A stretch of DNA of 37,475 bases from Spirosoma fluviale (GCA_945902135.1 CAMDMI010000002.1:1-37475); one strand, 5' to 3'; positions 1-11,655 are shown, counted from the stretch's first letter. Notes: generated from the letters alone by a model not told the origin. Numbers and translations are program-made.

Positions 1-146
1 TTGGTTCCAAGAAGTGTTTCAAGCGAAAAAATCTTAACTCCAATCATTTCAGCCAGAATGGCATTACTCAGGAAAACTGCGCAAAGCACAATGTAAAGTC
101 GTTGAAGCTTGATATCGGTGGAGTTTGAAGGCTTAATTTCGGTCAT
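1..146 (-). CDS. Queuosine precursor transporter (YhhQ/VUT family), N-terminal fragment running off the left edge
   Basis: Reverse complement of 1-146 starts ATG and reads MTEIKPSNSTDIKLQRLYIVLCAVFLSNAILAEMIGVKIFSLETLLGT; the 'FLSNAILAEMIGVKIF' segment is typical of the family. Confidence 0.75.
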   Translation of the reverse strand, partial: MTEIKPSNSTDIKLQRLYIVLCAVFLSNAILAEMIGVKIFSLETLLGT

Positions 147-271
147 GTCTGGACTTGTTTTTTGGTAAAAAAAGGTCTTTTTATTCGAAGCACTTCGCTT
201 TGCCTCAAATTCGTGCCAAAATTTCACTTTGAAAGGATAATTCCCCATAAAGTCGAAGTCGTTCTGCCCAT

Positions 272-302
272 TTGACACAAAGGCCAATCAGTCTATTCTT
301 TG
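272..302 (+). promoter_or_regulatory. Possible Bacteroidota-type promoter for groES-groEL (TTGACA ... TATTCTTTG)
   Basis: TTGACA at 272-277 and TATTCTTTG at 294-302; the latter is one nt longer than the TAnnTTTG consensus. Confidence 0.35.
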
Positions 303-363
303 TGTTTCCTTGGCACAGAACTTGACAGACAGCGGAGTACAATTCAATTAATGTTTAAAAAAA

Positions 364-654
364 ATGTCAGTTAGTATTAAGCCTTTGGCAGACAGGGTCT
401 TGGTAAGGCCTGCTGCCGCAGAAGAGAAGACCGCTTCTGGTATCATCATTCCCGACACAGCCAAAGAAAAACCTCAGCGTGGCGAAATCGTCGCTGTTGG
501 AGAAGGTAAAACAGCCGATAACGGCGCACTTATAAAGCCTCAGGTGAAAGTGGGAGACAATGTTCTTTATGGCAAATATTCCGGCACTGAGATTTCAGTT
601 GAAGGAAATGATTACCTGATTATGCGCGAGTCAGACATTTTCGCCATTTTATAA
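364..654 (+). CDS. groES: Co-chaperonin GroES
   Basis: 96 aa; [44 protein letters not shown]...; directly upstream of groEL. Confidence 0.98.
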   Translation: MSVSIKPLADRVLVRPAAAEEKTASGIIIPDTAKEKPQRGEIVAVGEGKTADNGALIKPQVKVGDNVLYGKYSGTEISVEGNDYLIMRESDIFAIL

Positions 655-674
655 TTGAGTTCGTTTCACATTAA

Positions 675-2312
<1,638 letters not shown>

Positions 2313-2338
2313 TCATCTAAATACACTAAGCTCAATAA

Positions 2339-2368
2339 TAAAAGGCCTCCGGAAACGGGGGCTTTTTA
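2339..2368 (+). terminator. Rho-independent terminator after groEL
   Basis: AAAGGCCTCCGgaaaCGGGGGCTTTTT stem-loop followed by a T tract. Confidence 0.8.
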
Positions 2369-2455
2369 TGTTTTTACGGTCTTCTTCTTTCAGAATTCGA
2401 ATGCCTGAATTTTCTCCGGCTCTATTCTAATTTGAATGTCGTATTTGCCTTTATT

Positions 2456-3763
2456 ATGCAAGAAAAAATCCTTCAGAATTTAAAGATTCAAAATTTGAAT
2501 CCCATGCAGCTAGCAAGCATTGAAACGGCGCATTCAGGCCGCGACATGTTGCTCTTGTCTGCTACTGGTTCTGGAAAAACCTTGGCATTTCTACTGCCAT
2601 TGGTGGAAAAACTTAAGGAAACAAAAAACACAGTTCAGGCCCTTATTCTGGTTCCTTCCCGTGAGCTTGCACTTCAAATAGAACAGGTATTCCGGCAGAT
2701 GGGTGTCAAATTCAAGGTGAATTGTTGCTATGGAGGTCACGACTTAAAAACTGAGAAAAACAACTTTCTGCAGCCTCCGGCCCTTTTAGTCGGGACACCC
2801 GGAAGGATTGCCCATCACCTTCGCAAAGGTTCTTTTGATACCGAGGATTTAGAAACGCTGATTCTGGATGAATTCGATAAATCGCTGGAATTTGGTTTTC
2901 AGGATGAAATGGCATTTATCATCGGCCTACTTCCAAGATTGAAGCAAAGGATACTTACCTCCGCCACCGATTTAAGTGAGATACCTGCTTTTACCGGTTT
3001 GAAAGCCCATACAACACTAAATTTCTTAGGAGGAAATGCACCACTTGAAAGCCGATTATCCCTGAAATATCTGCAGGCCAGCGACACCGACAAATTGCAA
3101 TTGTTGTTTGGTTTGTTGTGCCACCTCAACCAATTGCCATCGCTTGTTTTCTGCAACCATAGGGATGCTGTGGAAAGAATTAGCCAATTGCTTTATGAAA
3201 ATGGAATTCCCCATGGCATTTTTCATGGTGGGATGGATCAGGAAGCACGGGAGCGTGCGCTAATAAAATTTCGAAATGGTACTTATAGAACGCTCATTAC
3301 AACCGATCTGGCATCAAGGGGTTTAGACATTCCGGAAATTGGAGCTGTTATTCATTATCAATTGCCTGGAAGTGAAGAAGTTTTTACCCACCGTAACGGG
3401 CGAACTGCCAGAATGCAGGCTGATGGAACCGCATTTCTTTTGCTTTCTGTGGAAGACTACCTGCCACCTTTTCTCAATGAAACCCCGGAACTTCTGGAAC
3501 TTTCATCCACTGAAGACCTACCGGCGCCTTCGGCTTGGAAAACCCTTTGTCTGGATGTCGGAAAGAAAGAAAAGGTAAACAAAATGGATGTTGTTGGCCT
3601 GCTTCTGCAAAAAGGAGGCTTGGCTAAGGAAGATCTCGGAAGAATTGAGATGCTTGACCATGCGGCTTTTGCTGCCGTATCTTCAGAGAAAATTAAGGAT
3701 GCGCTTGGCCTTATCAAGGAAGAGAAAATTAAGAACAGAAAAGCAAAGTTCTGGATTGAATGA
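2456..3763 (+). CDS. DEAD-box family ATP-dependent RNA helicase with a DbpA-like C-terminal RNA-binding domain
   Basis: Motifs SATGSGKT (I), VPSRELALQ (Ia), GTPGR (Ib), LDEFDKSLE (II, DEFD variant), TSAT (III), TTDLASRGLDIP (V), HRNGRTAR (VI). ORF track starts at a TTG at 2432; ATG at 2456 is preferred. Confidence 0.93.
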   Translation: MQEKILQNLKIQNLNPMQLASIETAHSGRDMLLLSATGSGKTLAFLLPLVEKLKETKNTVQALILVPSRELALQIEQVFRQMGVKFKVNCCYGGHDLKTEKNNFLQPPALLVGTPGRIAHHLRKGSFDTEDLETLILDEFDKSLEFGFQDEMAFIIGLLPRLKQRILTSATDLSEIPAFTGLKAHTTLNFLGGNAPLESRLSLKYLQASDTDKLQLLFGLLCHLNQLPSLVFCNHRDAVERISQLLYENGIPHGIFHGGMDQEARERALIKFRNGTYRTLITTDLASRGLDIPEIGAVIHYQLPGSEEVFTHRNGRTARMQADGTAFLLLSVEDYLPPFLNETPELLELSSTEDLPAPSAWKTLCLDVGKKEKVNKMDVVGLLLQKGGLAKEDLGRIEMLDHAAFAAVSSEKIKDALGLIKEEKIKNRKAKFWIE

Positions 3764-3902
3764 TTGGATAAAAAATTTGATGGTTTGTAGAATCTGGACT
3801 TGAGTTTTATCCCATGAATCCAGTATTTTTTTTGGTTCTGGGATTTTTTTTATTTTAGAAATCTAAACTAACAATTATTGAGCTTTAGGCACTTACCATT
3901 CA

Positions 3903-4202
3903 TTGAGATTATTTCAAATCGTAAACAAGTACATCCCCAATCAGGACGACAGCCGCGAATTCGTAACAGAAATAGAGGAAGTGGTCCGCCACCAGCTTCA
4001 GATGGAAACAACAACTTTCGCAACTAAATCAGAGCTTTTTCAGGTCAAAGACGAGTTGAAGCGTGATATTGATGACTTGAAAAGAGATATTAACCATATG
4101 GAAGTTCGTGTGGAAGCCGGCTTCAAAGACCAGCTCAAATGGATCATCCTGCTAATGTTGGGTTTTTCATCCCTGATTATCACTGTGGTGAAGTTTTTGT
4201 AA
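3903..4202 (+). CDS. Small coiled-coil protein with one C-terminal transmembrane helix (DUF1640-like)
   Basis: 99 aa; ELFQVKDELKRDIDDLKRDINHMEVRVEAGFKDQLKWIILLMLGFSSLIITVVKFL. Start is TTG, so the exact 5' end is uncertain. Confidence 0.6.
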   Translation: MRLFQIVNKYIPNQDDSREFVTEIEEVVRHQLQMETTTFATKSELFQVKDELKRDIDDLKRDINHMEVRVEAGFKDQLKWIILLMLGFSSLIITVVKFL

Positions 4203-4257
4203 ATCCTTAAGACCTAGAACAACATTCAGTTTTTTCTCCCGCCAAAAATCAAAATCC

Positions 4258-4668
4258 ATGGCAAAAACCTGGCAACAAAAATTCGATAACGGAAGAATGC
4301 CAGTTCTGGAATCTGCAGACAAAGACTGGGCGGGAATTCCCGCAGGAGAGAAGTTTTTGATTTCCACCCCTGCCGAAATCGATGCATACATCCGTCACAT
4401 TCCCAAAGGAAGGGCCGTTTCATTTGCCACACTTAAACGCGACATCGCCCTGGAACATGGAACAGAATACATGTGCCCGCTTACCGCTGGGATTTTTACC
4501 CGCATAGTCGCCGAATTGGCGCACGAAAAAATTAGCTTAGGAAGTCCTGCGGAAGATGTTACTCCATTTTGGCGGGTTATCGATCTGAAGATGCCCCTAG
4601 CGAAAAAAATGTCTTTTGGGACAGATTTTATCCGCACAATAAGGGAGCAGGAAGGACTTCCTGTTTGA
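4258..4668 (+). CDS. MGMT/alkyltransferase-like (ATL-type) fold protein without the catalytic Cys
   Basis: 136 aa; IPKGRAVSFATLKRDIA resembles the MGMT winged-helix 'IPxGxVxTYgdIA', and TPFWRVI sits where IPCHRVI is expected. Confidence 0.6.
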   Translation: MAKTWQQKFDNGRMPVLESADKDWAGIPAGEKFLISTPAEIDAYIRHIPKGRAVSFATLKRDIALEHGTEYMCPLTAGIFTRIVAELAHEKISLGSPAEDVTPFWRVIDLKMPLAKKMSFGTDFIRTIREQEGLPV

Positions 4669-4699
4669 GCAGCCCGGAATCCTTTGCTACTTTGTGCCC

Positions 4700-6628
4700 A
4701 TGTGCGGTATCGCCGGTTTTTTTTCTGAATCAGGATTATCCCATAATCAGTTTCTGATTTCGGCCTCAGACAATCTCCGTCATCGTGGTCCGGATGATGA
4801 AGGATTTATCCTGCTCAATCGGGAAGGTGTTTTCACAGAGTGCTTCGGCGCCGATTCGGCAAATCCGGGAATGCTTCCAATGGCCCGGCCAATTGCTGAT
4901 TTTTCTGGCGATTTTCAAGCGGGAATGCTACATCGCCGACTTTCCATCCTGGTTACAGATGCAAACGGTCATCAGCCCATGGCAGATATAAGCCGCAAGG
5001 TTTGGATTTCTTTTAACGGGGAAATTTATAATTACCTGGAAATCAAAAAGGAACTCCAATTACTCGGATGTGTTTTCCAAACGAGAACGGATACTGAGGT
5101 GCTGCTTCAGGCTTGGATTCATTGGGGCGAAAATTGCCTTTCAAAACTCGATGGCATGTTTGCCTTTTCGGTTTTAGACCTCGAAAGACAATTGTTTTTC
5201 CTTGCTACTGACCATGCTGGAATCAAACCGATTTACTATAGGCAAACACCGGAAGGTTTTTTTTACGCTTCGGAAATCAAAGTCCTTTCCAGCATTTTTC
5301 CTCCTGTTTCACCTTCAAGGAAAGAGGTTTGTCGCTTTCTGTCAAATGGCCAATCCGATGAAACGGAAAAAACAATGTTTGAAGGAATCTACAGGCTTAC
5401 GGCCGGACATTGTTTGTCGATTCCATTAAGTTCGAAATCCTGCAAGCCAAAAATTCAGCAATGGAATGAATGGAATCTGAACAATTCAGTTGAATCCAAT
5501 CCTGAAGATTTTCAGCAAAAACGCAGCAGCGAAATCCGTGATATTTTTCAAGAAACGCTTCGTCTTCGTCTTCAGGCGGATGTGCCTTTGGGAATTTGCC
5601 TAAGTGGAGGCCTTGATAGTTCAGCCATCGCAGGGTTTTGTGCCGCTGCAGACAAGCGTTTGGGAAATCAGGAAAAAAGGAAAGCGTTTATGGCGGTCCT
5701 TCCTTCCGGATCTCCAGGTGATGAACTTCCTTTTGCCAGAAAAATGGCGACTGCAAGTGGCTTCGAGCTTTTTACAACATCCCCCGACCCAGGAAATTTT
5801 ATTGAATCTCTTCCCGATTTAATTCGAACATTGGATGAACCTCCTCCCGGAATGAATGCTTTCTCGCAATATTCTGTTTTCAAGCTTGTATCAGAAAATG
5901 GGGTAAAGGTGAGTCTCGATGGTCAAGGCGCTGACGAGATTTTTGCCGGATATCCAAGGCATCTGGAGGCGGGCTTATTGGAACAGCTTTTACACGGTGG
6001 CTATGGATCTGGACTCCAAGCGCATTTTTCCAGAATGATGGTCAACCTTTTCCGGGGTTTTTTACCCGGGGATTCTTCTGTATCCCTTCTCAGATATTTG
6101 AAACCGGAGTATGCCGTATTCCGGAAAGATGTCCTTCGCGAGGCTGCAAGTTTTGATAAACCTCCGAATCAGGGCATCAATCAAACCCTGCTTTATGATT
6201 TCAAATCCGGCATTCTGCCTTTTTTGCTAAAAGCTGCTGACAGGAATTCCATGCGCTGGTCTGTAGAATCACGCATGCCTTTTGCAGATTCGAAGAAATT
6301 GGTGCAGCATTTGTTTTCAATCCCCGGCAATGCGAAAATTCGAGAGGGTAGGAGCAAGGTTTTACTTCGGGATGCTGCTTCAGAATTGGTTCCAAATGAA
6401 ATTCTTTCAAGGCGTGATAAGGTTGGATTTGCAGCACCGAATAATTTGTGGCTAAGCCATTTGCTTCGTTCCGATTATGTGCGGAGTTTGCCTGAATGCC
6501 CAGATTATTTTGATCAGTCGGCTTTCGAAAAATATTCGGCAATGTTCCTTCAAAACCCAGAAAAGCAGGATGCCTCCATCCTATGGCGGCTAATCGCTTT
6601 TCGGGTATGGCATTCCATTTTTTTCTAG
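4700..6628 (+). CDS. asnB: Asparagine synthase (glutamine-hydrolysing)
   Basis: Starts MCGIAGFF with nucleophile Cys2; RHRGPDDEG; GEIYNYLEIKKEL; LSGGLDSSAIAG; SLDGQGADEIFAGYPRH. ORF track starts at GTG 4694; the Ntn Cys requires ATG at 4700. Confidence 0.95.
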   Translation: MCGIAGFFSESGLSHNQFLISASDNLRHRGPDDEGFILLNREGVFTECFGADSANPGMLPMARPIADFSGDFQAGMLHRRLSILVTDANGHQPMADISRKVWISFNGEIYNYLEIKKELQLLGCVFQTRTDTEVLLQAWIHWGENCLSKLDGMFAFSVLDLERQLFFLATDHAGIKPIYYRQTPEGFFYASEIKVLSSIFPPVSPSRKEVCRFLSNGQSDETEKTMFEGIYRLTAGHCLSIPLSSKSCKPKIQQWNEWNLNNSVESNPEDFQQKRSSEIRDIFQETLRLRLQADVPLGICLSGGLDSSAIAGFCAAADKRLGNQEKRKAFMAVLPSGSPGDELPFARKMATASGFELFTTSPDPGNFIESLPDLIRTLDEPPPGMNAFSQYSVFKLVSENGVKVSLDGQGADEIFAGYPRHLEAGLLEQLLHGGYGSGLQAHFSRMMVNLFRGFLPGDSSVSLLRYLKPEYAVFRKDVLREAASFDKPPNQGINQTLLYDFKSGILPFLLKAADRNSMRWSVESRMPFADSKKLVQHLFSIPGNAKIREGRSKVLLRDAASELVPNEILSRRDKVGFAAPNNLWLSHLLRSDYVRSLPECPDYFDQSAFEKYSAMFLQNPEKQDASILWRLIAFRVWHSIFF

Positions 6629-6672
6629 GTATTTGTTTACAATTTAATAAAACGACCTGTGAAGATTTGCCT

Positions 6673-6680
6673 TAGTTTTG
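6673..6680 (+). promoter_or_regulatory. Consensus TAnnTTTG -7 element upstream of guaB
   Basis: TAGTTTTG, 16 nt before the first guaB ATG; no clear -33 TTG at the expected spacing. Confidence 0.5.
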
Positions 6681-6696
6681 TCCGGCAAATAACACA

Positions 6697-8184
6697 ATGT
6701 CATTTGCCATGAGCAGCCTTTCCGATCGCTTCGCCTTTGAGGCCCTTACTTACGATGATGTACTGATACTTCCCGGGTATTCCGAGGTCTTGCCAAAAGA
6801 TACAGACACCCGTACTCAGTTAACAAAATCCATTCACCTGAATATTCCTTTGGTATCCGCAGCCATGGATACAGTTACCGAATACGAGCTTGCAATTGCA
6901 CTCGCACAGGAAGGGGGAATGGGTTTTATTCATAAGAATATGACCATCGACCAGCAGGCAGAGCAAGTGCGCAAGGTAAAACGGTCTGAATCTGGGATGA
7001 TCATTGACCCGGTGACAGTTTCTGAAAATGCCGTGCTAGCGGATGTGAATCGGATTATGTCGGAACAATTAATCGGCGGAATTCCGGTAGTAAATGACGA
7101 GGGAATTTTAAAAGGCATCATCACCAATCGGGACATGCGCTTCGAGAAAGATTTTTCGAAGCCTGTAACAGCCACCATGACCCGCGAAAAGCTGATTACG
7201 GCCAAAGAGGGGATTTCAATGGATGATGCTGAAAATATGCTCAAGGAATTTAAGATTGAAAAGCTTCCTATTCTTGATGATGCTGGTCGCTTGGTCGGTC
7301 TCATTACTTTTAAAGACATAATCAAAAGGAAATTTCGGCCAAATGCCTGCAAGGATGCCCTTGGGCGTCTTCGTGTTGGGGCTGCTGTTGGCGCCACTGC
7401 AGATTTGCTGGATCGGGTTGCTGCTTTGCACAAGGCCGGAGCCGATGTAATCGGACTTGATACCGCCCATGGGCACTCGGCTGGCGTGATTGATGCAGTC
7501 AGAAAAATTAAGGCGCAATGGCCTGATATTCAGGTCGTGGCTGGCAACATTGCCACCAGGGAAGCGGCAGAAGCATTGGCGCAGGCCGGTGCTGACGGGA
7601 TTAAGGTTGGCGTTGGGCCAGGAAGTATTTGTACCACCCGTGTCATAGCAGGAATAGGCGTGCCACAGTTGTCGGCCATTCTGGAAGCCGCTGCTGGTGC
7701 TGCTCCTTATGGTGTTCCAATTATTGCCGATGGAGGAATTCGCTTCTCCGGCGATATCACCAAAGCCCTGGCTGCTGGTGCCAGTTGTGTAATGATAGGA
7801 TCAATGTTTGCTGGTACGGAAGAAGCCCCTGGTGAAATGGTTATTGCAGAAGGGCGAAAATTCAAAACCTATCGTGGAATGGGAAGCCTTGAAGCCATGG
7901 AAACGGGTTCAAAGGATCGTTACTTTCAGGCTGGAGAAGCCGATTCGAAAAAACTTGTGCCCGAAGGAATTGTTGGCAGGGTGCCTTTCAAAGGCAAAGT
8001 AAGTGAGGTGATTTTTCAGCTTGTTGGCGGACTTCGAGCCGGAATGGGTTATTGCGGCACGCCCCGTATTCAAGATCTTCACCAAACTAAATTTATTCGC
8101 ATTACCTCCGCGGGTGTACGCGAAAGCCATCCACACGATGTGGTGATTATGCGGGAATCTTCAAATTATAGTTTGAACCGCTGA
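6697..8184 (+). CDS. guaB: IMP dehydrogenase
   Basis: 495 aa; [18 protein letters not shown], two CBS domains, [21 protein letters not shown] active-site loop, [10 protein letters not shown]. Confidence 0.98.
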   Translation: MSFAMSSLSDRFAFEALTYDDVLILPGYSEVLPKDTDTRTQLTKSIHLNIPLVSAAMDTVTEYELAIALAQEGGMGFIHKNMTIDQQAEQVRKVKRSESGMIIDPVTVSENAVLADVNRIMSEQLIGGIPVVNDEGILKGIITNRDMRFEKDFSKPVTATMTREKLITAKEGISMDDAENMLKEFKIEKLPILDDAGRLVGLITFKDIIKRKFRPNACKDALGRLRVGAAVGATADLLDRVAALHKAGADVIGLDTAHGHSAGVIDAVRKIKAQWPDIQVVAGNIATREAAEALAQAGADGIKVGVGPGSICTTRVIAGIGVPQLSAILEAAAGAAPYGVPIIADGGIRFSGDITKALAAGASCVMIGSMFAGTEEAPGEMVIAEGRKFKTYRGMGSLEAMETGSKDRYFQAGEADSKKLVPEGIVGRVPFKGKVSEVIFQLVGGLRAGMGYCGTPRIQDLHQTKFIRITSAGVRESHPHDVVIMRESSNYSLNR

Positions 8185-8254
8185 TTTTCTAAATTAAAGA
8201 ATGATGGAAATTTTCAGGGCGAATTGGATTCGCCTTGATTTTCTAAAAATCGAA

Positions 8255-9706
8255 TTATTCAGCTTGGGCATCGGTATAACCCCTTTTACCGTTGAATGTG
8301 TAGAGGTTTTCTGTCTTTACCACATCTAGTCCGGCTTCGGTGGCTTTGCGAATTCCTTCCCATACTTCTGATGCTGGAATTTCTACCGTCAAATCCCGGC
8401 TTTTAAAACGGCAGCGCCAGTGACTTGTACAAAATGATTCTGGTAATCCATCGGGCCAAACCTTCAGGCCGCGGTTTGAAATGAATGCAAGGAGAATTTT
8501 CTCATTATCCAAATTTTTCAAAACACCGGCGATTTGTTCCGGACGCATGGAATCATTGTCCAAAAACAGGTCGAATCCAACGAGTTTTTTTTCTTCCTTT
8601 TTAATTGGGGAAACTTTGATTTCAAATCCTTTTTGGACCTCTCTAGAATATTCGGCAGGTTTTAGGATTAAAGGTTTCTGGCCAAGTCTTTCAATCACGG
8701 CATCTGCAAAACCAGCAGTTCCAACTCTTTGACTGGAGATTCCTTCCTTAAAAATATCGCCGGTATGGATTCCATCTTCCAGCGTTTTTAGCCAGGCATT
8801 GTGAATTTTTTCAGCAACCTCAGGTTGGTTGATGTGCACCAGCATCATCAGCGCGCCATTGATTAATCCACTTGGATTGGCAATTCCTTTTCCGGCAATA
8901 TCAGGTGCCGATCCGTGAATGGCCTCAAACATGGCACATTGGTCGCCCACATTGGCAGAACCGCAAAGGCCTACTGAACCGGCCACCTGCGCTGCGATGT
9001 CGGAAATGATGTCTCCGTATAGGTTCAGGGTAACAATTACATCAAATTTTTCGGGGGTGTCTGCAAGCAGCGCCGAACCAATGTCGATGATGCGGTGTTC
9101 TTTTTCAATTTCCGGATACTCTTCGCCGATTTGATTGAATATCTTATGGAAAAGTCCATCTGTCAGCTTCATGATGTTGTCCTTGCTGAAGCAGGTTACT
9201 TTTTTGCGATTGTATGCCTTGGCATATTCAAAGGCATACCGGATTATTTTTTCGGAACCTTGTTTGGAAATCAATTTCAGGCATTGAACTGTATCCTGTG
9301 TTTGTTGATGTTCAATTCCGGCATAAAGATCTTCTTCATTTTCCCGCACAATCACCAGATCCATTGTGTGTTTTGACGCTACAAATGGGGTAAGCGTCAC
9401 CACAGGCCTGACATTGGCAAATAGTCCGAGCGCCTTTCTGGTGGTTACATTCAGGCTTTTAAACCCGCCACCTTGTGGGGTAGTAACTGGCGCTTTGAGA
9501 AAAACTTTTGTAGAGCGAAGTGAGTCCCAAGCCTCCGGGCGGATGCCACTGAATACCCCGGCATTGTAAACCTTTTCTCCAATTTCGATTTCTTCTGTTT
9601 CAATCATGGCACCTGCAGCATCCAAAATTCGGAGGGTTGCTTCCATGATTTCGGGGCCTATTCCATCTCCATAGGCAATTGTTATTTTTCTCTTTTCAGA
9701 CATCAA
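8255..9706 (-). CDS. icd: Isocitrate dehydrogenase (NADP-type with C-terminal extension, Thermus/Rickettsia-like)
   Basis: 483 aa; YGDGIGPEIMEATLRILDAAG, VIVRENEEDLYAGIEHQQT, NLYGDIISDIAAQVAGSVGLCGSANVG, FEAIHGSAPDIAGKGIANPSG, then about 150 aa of extra C-terminus. Confidence 0.92.
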   Translation of the reverse strand: MMSEKRKITIAYGDGIGPEIMEATLRILDAAGAMIETEEIEIGEKVYNAGVFSGIRPEAWDSLRSTKVFLKAPVTTPQGGGFKSLNVTTRKALGLFANVRPVVTLTPFVASKHTMDLVIVRENEEDLYAGIEHQQTQDTVQCLKLISKQGSEKIIRYAFEYAKAYNRKKVTCFSKDNIMKLTDGLFHKIFNQIGEEYPEIEKEHRIIDIGSALLADTPEKFDVIVTLNLYGDIISDIAAQVAGSVGLCGSANVGDQCAMFEAIHGSAPDIAGKGIANPSGLINGALMMLVHINQPEVAEKIHNAWLKTLEDGIHTGDIFKEGISSQRVGTAGFADAVIERLGQKPLILKPAEYSREVQKGFEIKVSPIKKEEKKLVGFDLFLDNDSMRPEQIAGVLKNLDNEKILLAFISNRGLKVWPDGLPESFCTSHWRCRFKSRDLTVEIPASEVWEGIRKATEAGLDVVKTENLYTFNGKRGYTDAQAE

Positions 9707-9810
9707 AGGGCATATTTAAGGCCGCAAATTGACAAGTTTTGTGCCTTACATCCAAGGACTCTGCTCGGGTTTTTGGAAAAAAACAAGATTGGTCTTATAC
9801 CCAGTCGATT

Positions 9811-10248
9811 TTATCGGATAAGCCGCATTTTTCTATGCAGGATATCGGCTTCTACAAATTCTTCGCCAAAGGTTTCGAAATTGGCCTTCGCATAAAAAGG
9901 AATTGCTTGAACCTGGGCATGCAGATAGATCAGTGTTTCCTTTTCAGCTCTAGGTATAACTTCATTGAGAACTGCCTGAACCAATGCCGCACCCACGCCG
10001 TGCATTCGGAATTCTTTTTTCACAGCAAAGCGTTCCAGTTTAATTCCATTCGTTGTGAATCTCCATCGCGCTGTTCCAGCTGGAAGGCCTTCGAAAAAGG
10101 CTAAAAAATGGCGGGCGCTTTCCTCGAATTCATCATATTCTTCCTCCGGAGAAACTTCCTGCTCCACAATAAAAACCTCGTCGCGAATGGCACGAACATC
10201 TTTCCAAAGGGGACTGTTTGTATCCAGATTTTGAATCTCTATCATCAT
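9811..10248 (-). CDS. GNAT family N-acetyltransferase
   Basis: 145 aa; VRAIRDEVFIVEQEVSPEEEYDEFEESARHFLAF... RFAVKKEFRMHGVGAALVQAVLNEV (acetyl-CoA loop). Confidence 0.88.
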   Translation of the reverse strand: MMIEIQNLDTNSPLWKDVRAIRDEVFIVEQEVSPEEEYDEFEESARHFLAFFEGLPAGTARWRFTTNGIKLERFAVKKEFRMHGVGAALVQAVLNEVIPRAEKETLIYLHAQVQAIPFYAKANFETFGEEFVEADILHRKMRLIR

Positions 10249-10251
10249 TTA

Positions 10252-11439
10252 TCAAGCTATTTTTCTGAGTTGCCTGAAAATCATCAAAGAATTCCAGACC
10301 AAAACCATTGCGGTAAAAAAGAGACCACTTAAGGCTGTTTTAACCAGAAAACTGGTGTTGCCAATTTCCAGTCCTTGCCCTGAAATCGCCATTCCAGCAA
10401 TTCCTTCTACCCGGACCAAAATTAAAACAGCAAGCAGCAATATTAGACCTAGAAAAAGACTGAACCAGGAGAGCAATTGAGTTGAAATTCTTTTGTGGGA
10501 ATAGCCCAATTCAATCAAAAGGCGAATGTCATTTTCTGCTTCCGCCATCACCAGCCTGAAATTCATTGAAAACATTACCAGTGATAGAATGGTAAAAAGA
10601 AGGCCAAGTGCGGCAAGACCCTTCATCACAGTTTTCAATACACGACCTGATTTTCCAAAGCTTAGTTTTTCCTGGTCGGCCATTAATCTGTATTTCTTTA
10701 AGAAAGTACCAATTTCCGGAACTGAGGCATTGGCCGTTTTTACAATTATCCGGGAGCATTCAGTGTTGTTTTTGCCTCCTACTTTCCGGTTTGCCCAATC
10801 CATAAATTCAGTGGGAACCAATACGGATGCAATCCGTTCTGTGAAGCCTGCCACCCTGCCGTTAAAAACTTCCTTTCCTCCAGGACCTTCAATTTCAACT
10901 TCAAAATTGACCAACTTCATGGCATCCCTGCTTATTTGAGGCAAACCCTGACCAAGGGCAAATCCAAAGTTATAGAGGTTGAGAAAGTCTTGTGAAACGA
11001 TGATTGGAAGATCTTTCCGGCCTTCTGTCCAGCGAAAATCTTCAGGTTTATTATCCAGAAATGCCTTTGGAACAGATTCGAAAAAAACCAAAGAACTGAA
11101 GCTGATGTATGACCGGGCCACAATTTGGGCCTTAAACTGGTTGGAATGAACTTCTCCAACATCTTGAAAAAGTCCTGAGTTCCGGATGTTTGACAACTCT
11201 GACGGTTCAAAGGTGCCAGACTCAATCCCAAGGGTATTTACCAGACTGATTTTTTTGTTGATGATTAGAAACTGACCTTCTTTTTCCTTTTTTTCAAGAT
11301 GGGCGTTTACCCTCATGTAGCTTTCCAAAGCAAGCATCAGGGTAGATAGCCCTATTAAAAAAGCGAGGCCTGCAAGCAGAAATTGCCATTTGCTCCTTCT
11401 GAGCCAGAGTATGCGGGTGAGCAGTAGGTCCATTTTCAA
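10252..11439 (-). CDS. FtsX-like/MacB-like permease protein with no ATPase gene adjacent
   Basis: 395 aa; one N-terminal TM helix, a large extracytoplasmic domain, three C-terminal hydrophobic segments (VMKGLAALGLLFTILSLVMFSMNF..., LLSWFSLFLGLILLLAVLILV, TALSGLFFTAMVLVWNSLMIF). Confidence 0.6.
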   Translation of the reverse strand: MKMDLLLTRILWLRRSKWQFLLAGLAFLIGLSTLMLALESYMRVNAHLEKKEKEGQFLIINKKISLVNTLGIESGTFEPSELSNIRNSGLFQDVGEVHSNQFKAQIVARSYISFSSLVFFESVPKAFLDNKPEDFRWTEGRKDLPIIVSQDFLNLYNFGFALGQGLPQISRDAMKLVNFEVEIEGPGGKEVFNGRVAGFTERIASVLVPTEFMDWANRKVGGKNNTECSRIIVKTANASVPEIGTFLKKYRLMADQEKLSFGKSGRVLKTVMKGLAALGLLFTILSLVMFSMNFRLVMAEAENDIRLLIELGYSHKRISTQLLSWFSLFLGLILLLAVLILVRVEGIAGMAISGQGLEIGNTSFLVKTALSGLFFTAMVLVWNSLMIFRQLRKIA

Positions 11440-11647
11440 CGATGTTTCAAACTAAGGGATTTCAAGCCAATCGCGAAAAGTTTTTTTAAGGTCGGGTTCT
11501 GCCAATGCATTGATATTTACTTTCGGTTGGAAGAAATCTACAAGTGAAATTTTTGTTTGAAGCCATTTTGATTTGGAAATCAAAGCGTTATTAAGACGAA
11601 AACAAGATTTTATTGTCCAATAGGCTTCGCTTAAACCGGCGAATTTT

Positions 11648-11655
11648 TAGCTTTG
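11648..11655 (+). promoter_or_regulatory. Consensus TAnnTTTG -7 element immediately upstream of dnaB
   Basis: TAGCTTTG ends 7 nt before the dnaB ATG at 11663. Confidence 0.45.

Noticed and set aside
6930-7433. 167-aa minus-strand ORF opposite guaB
   Set aside because: Ser/Arg-rich antisense shadow of a confident gene.
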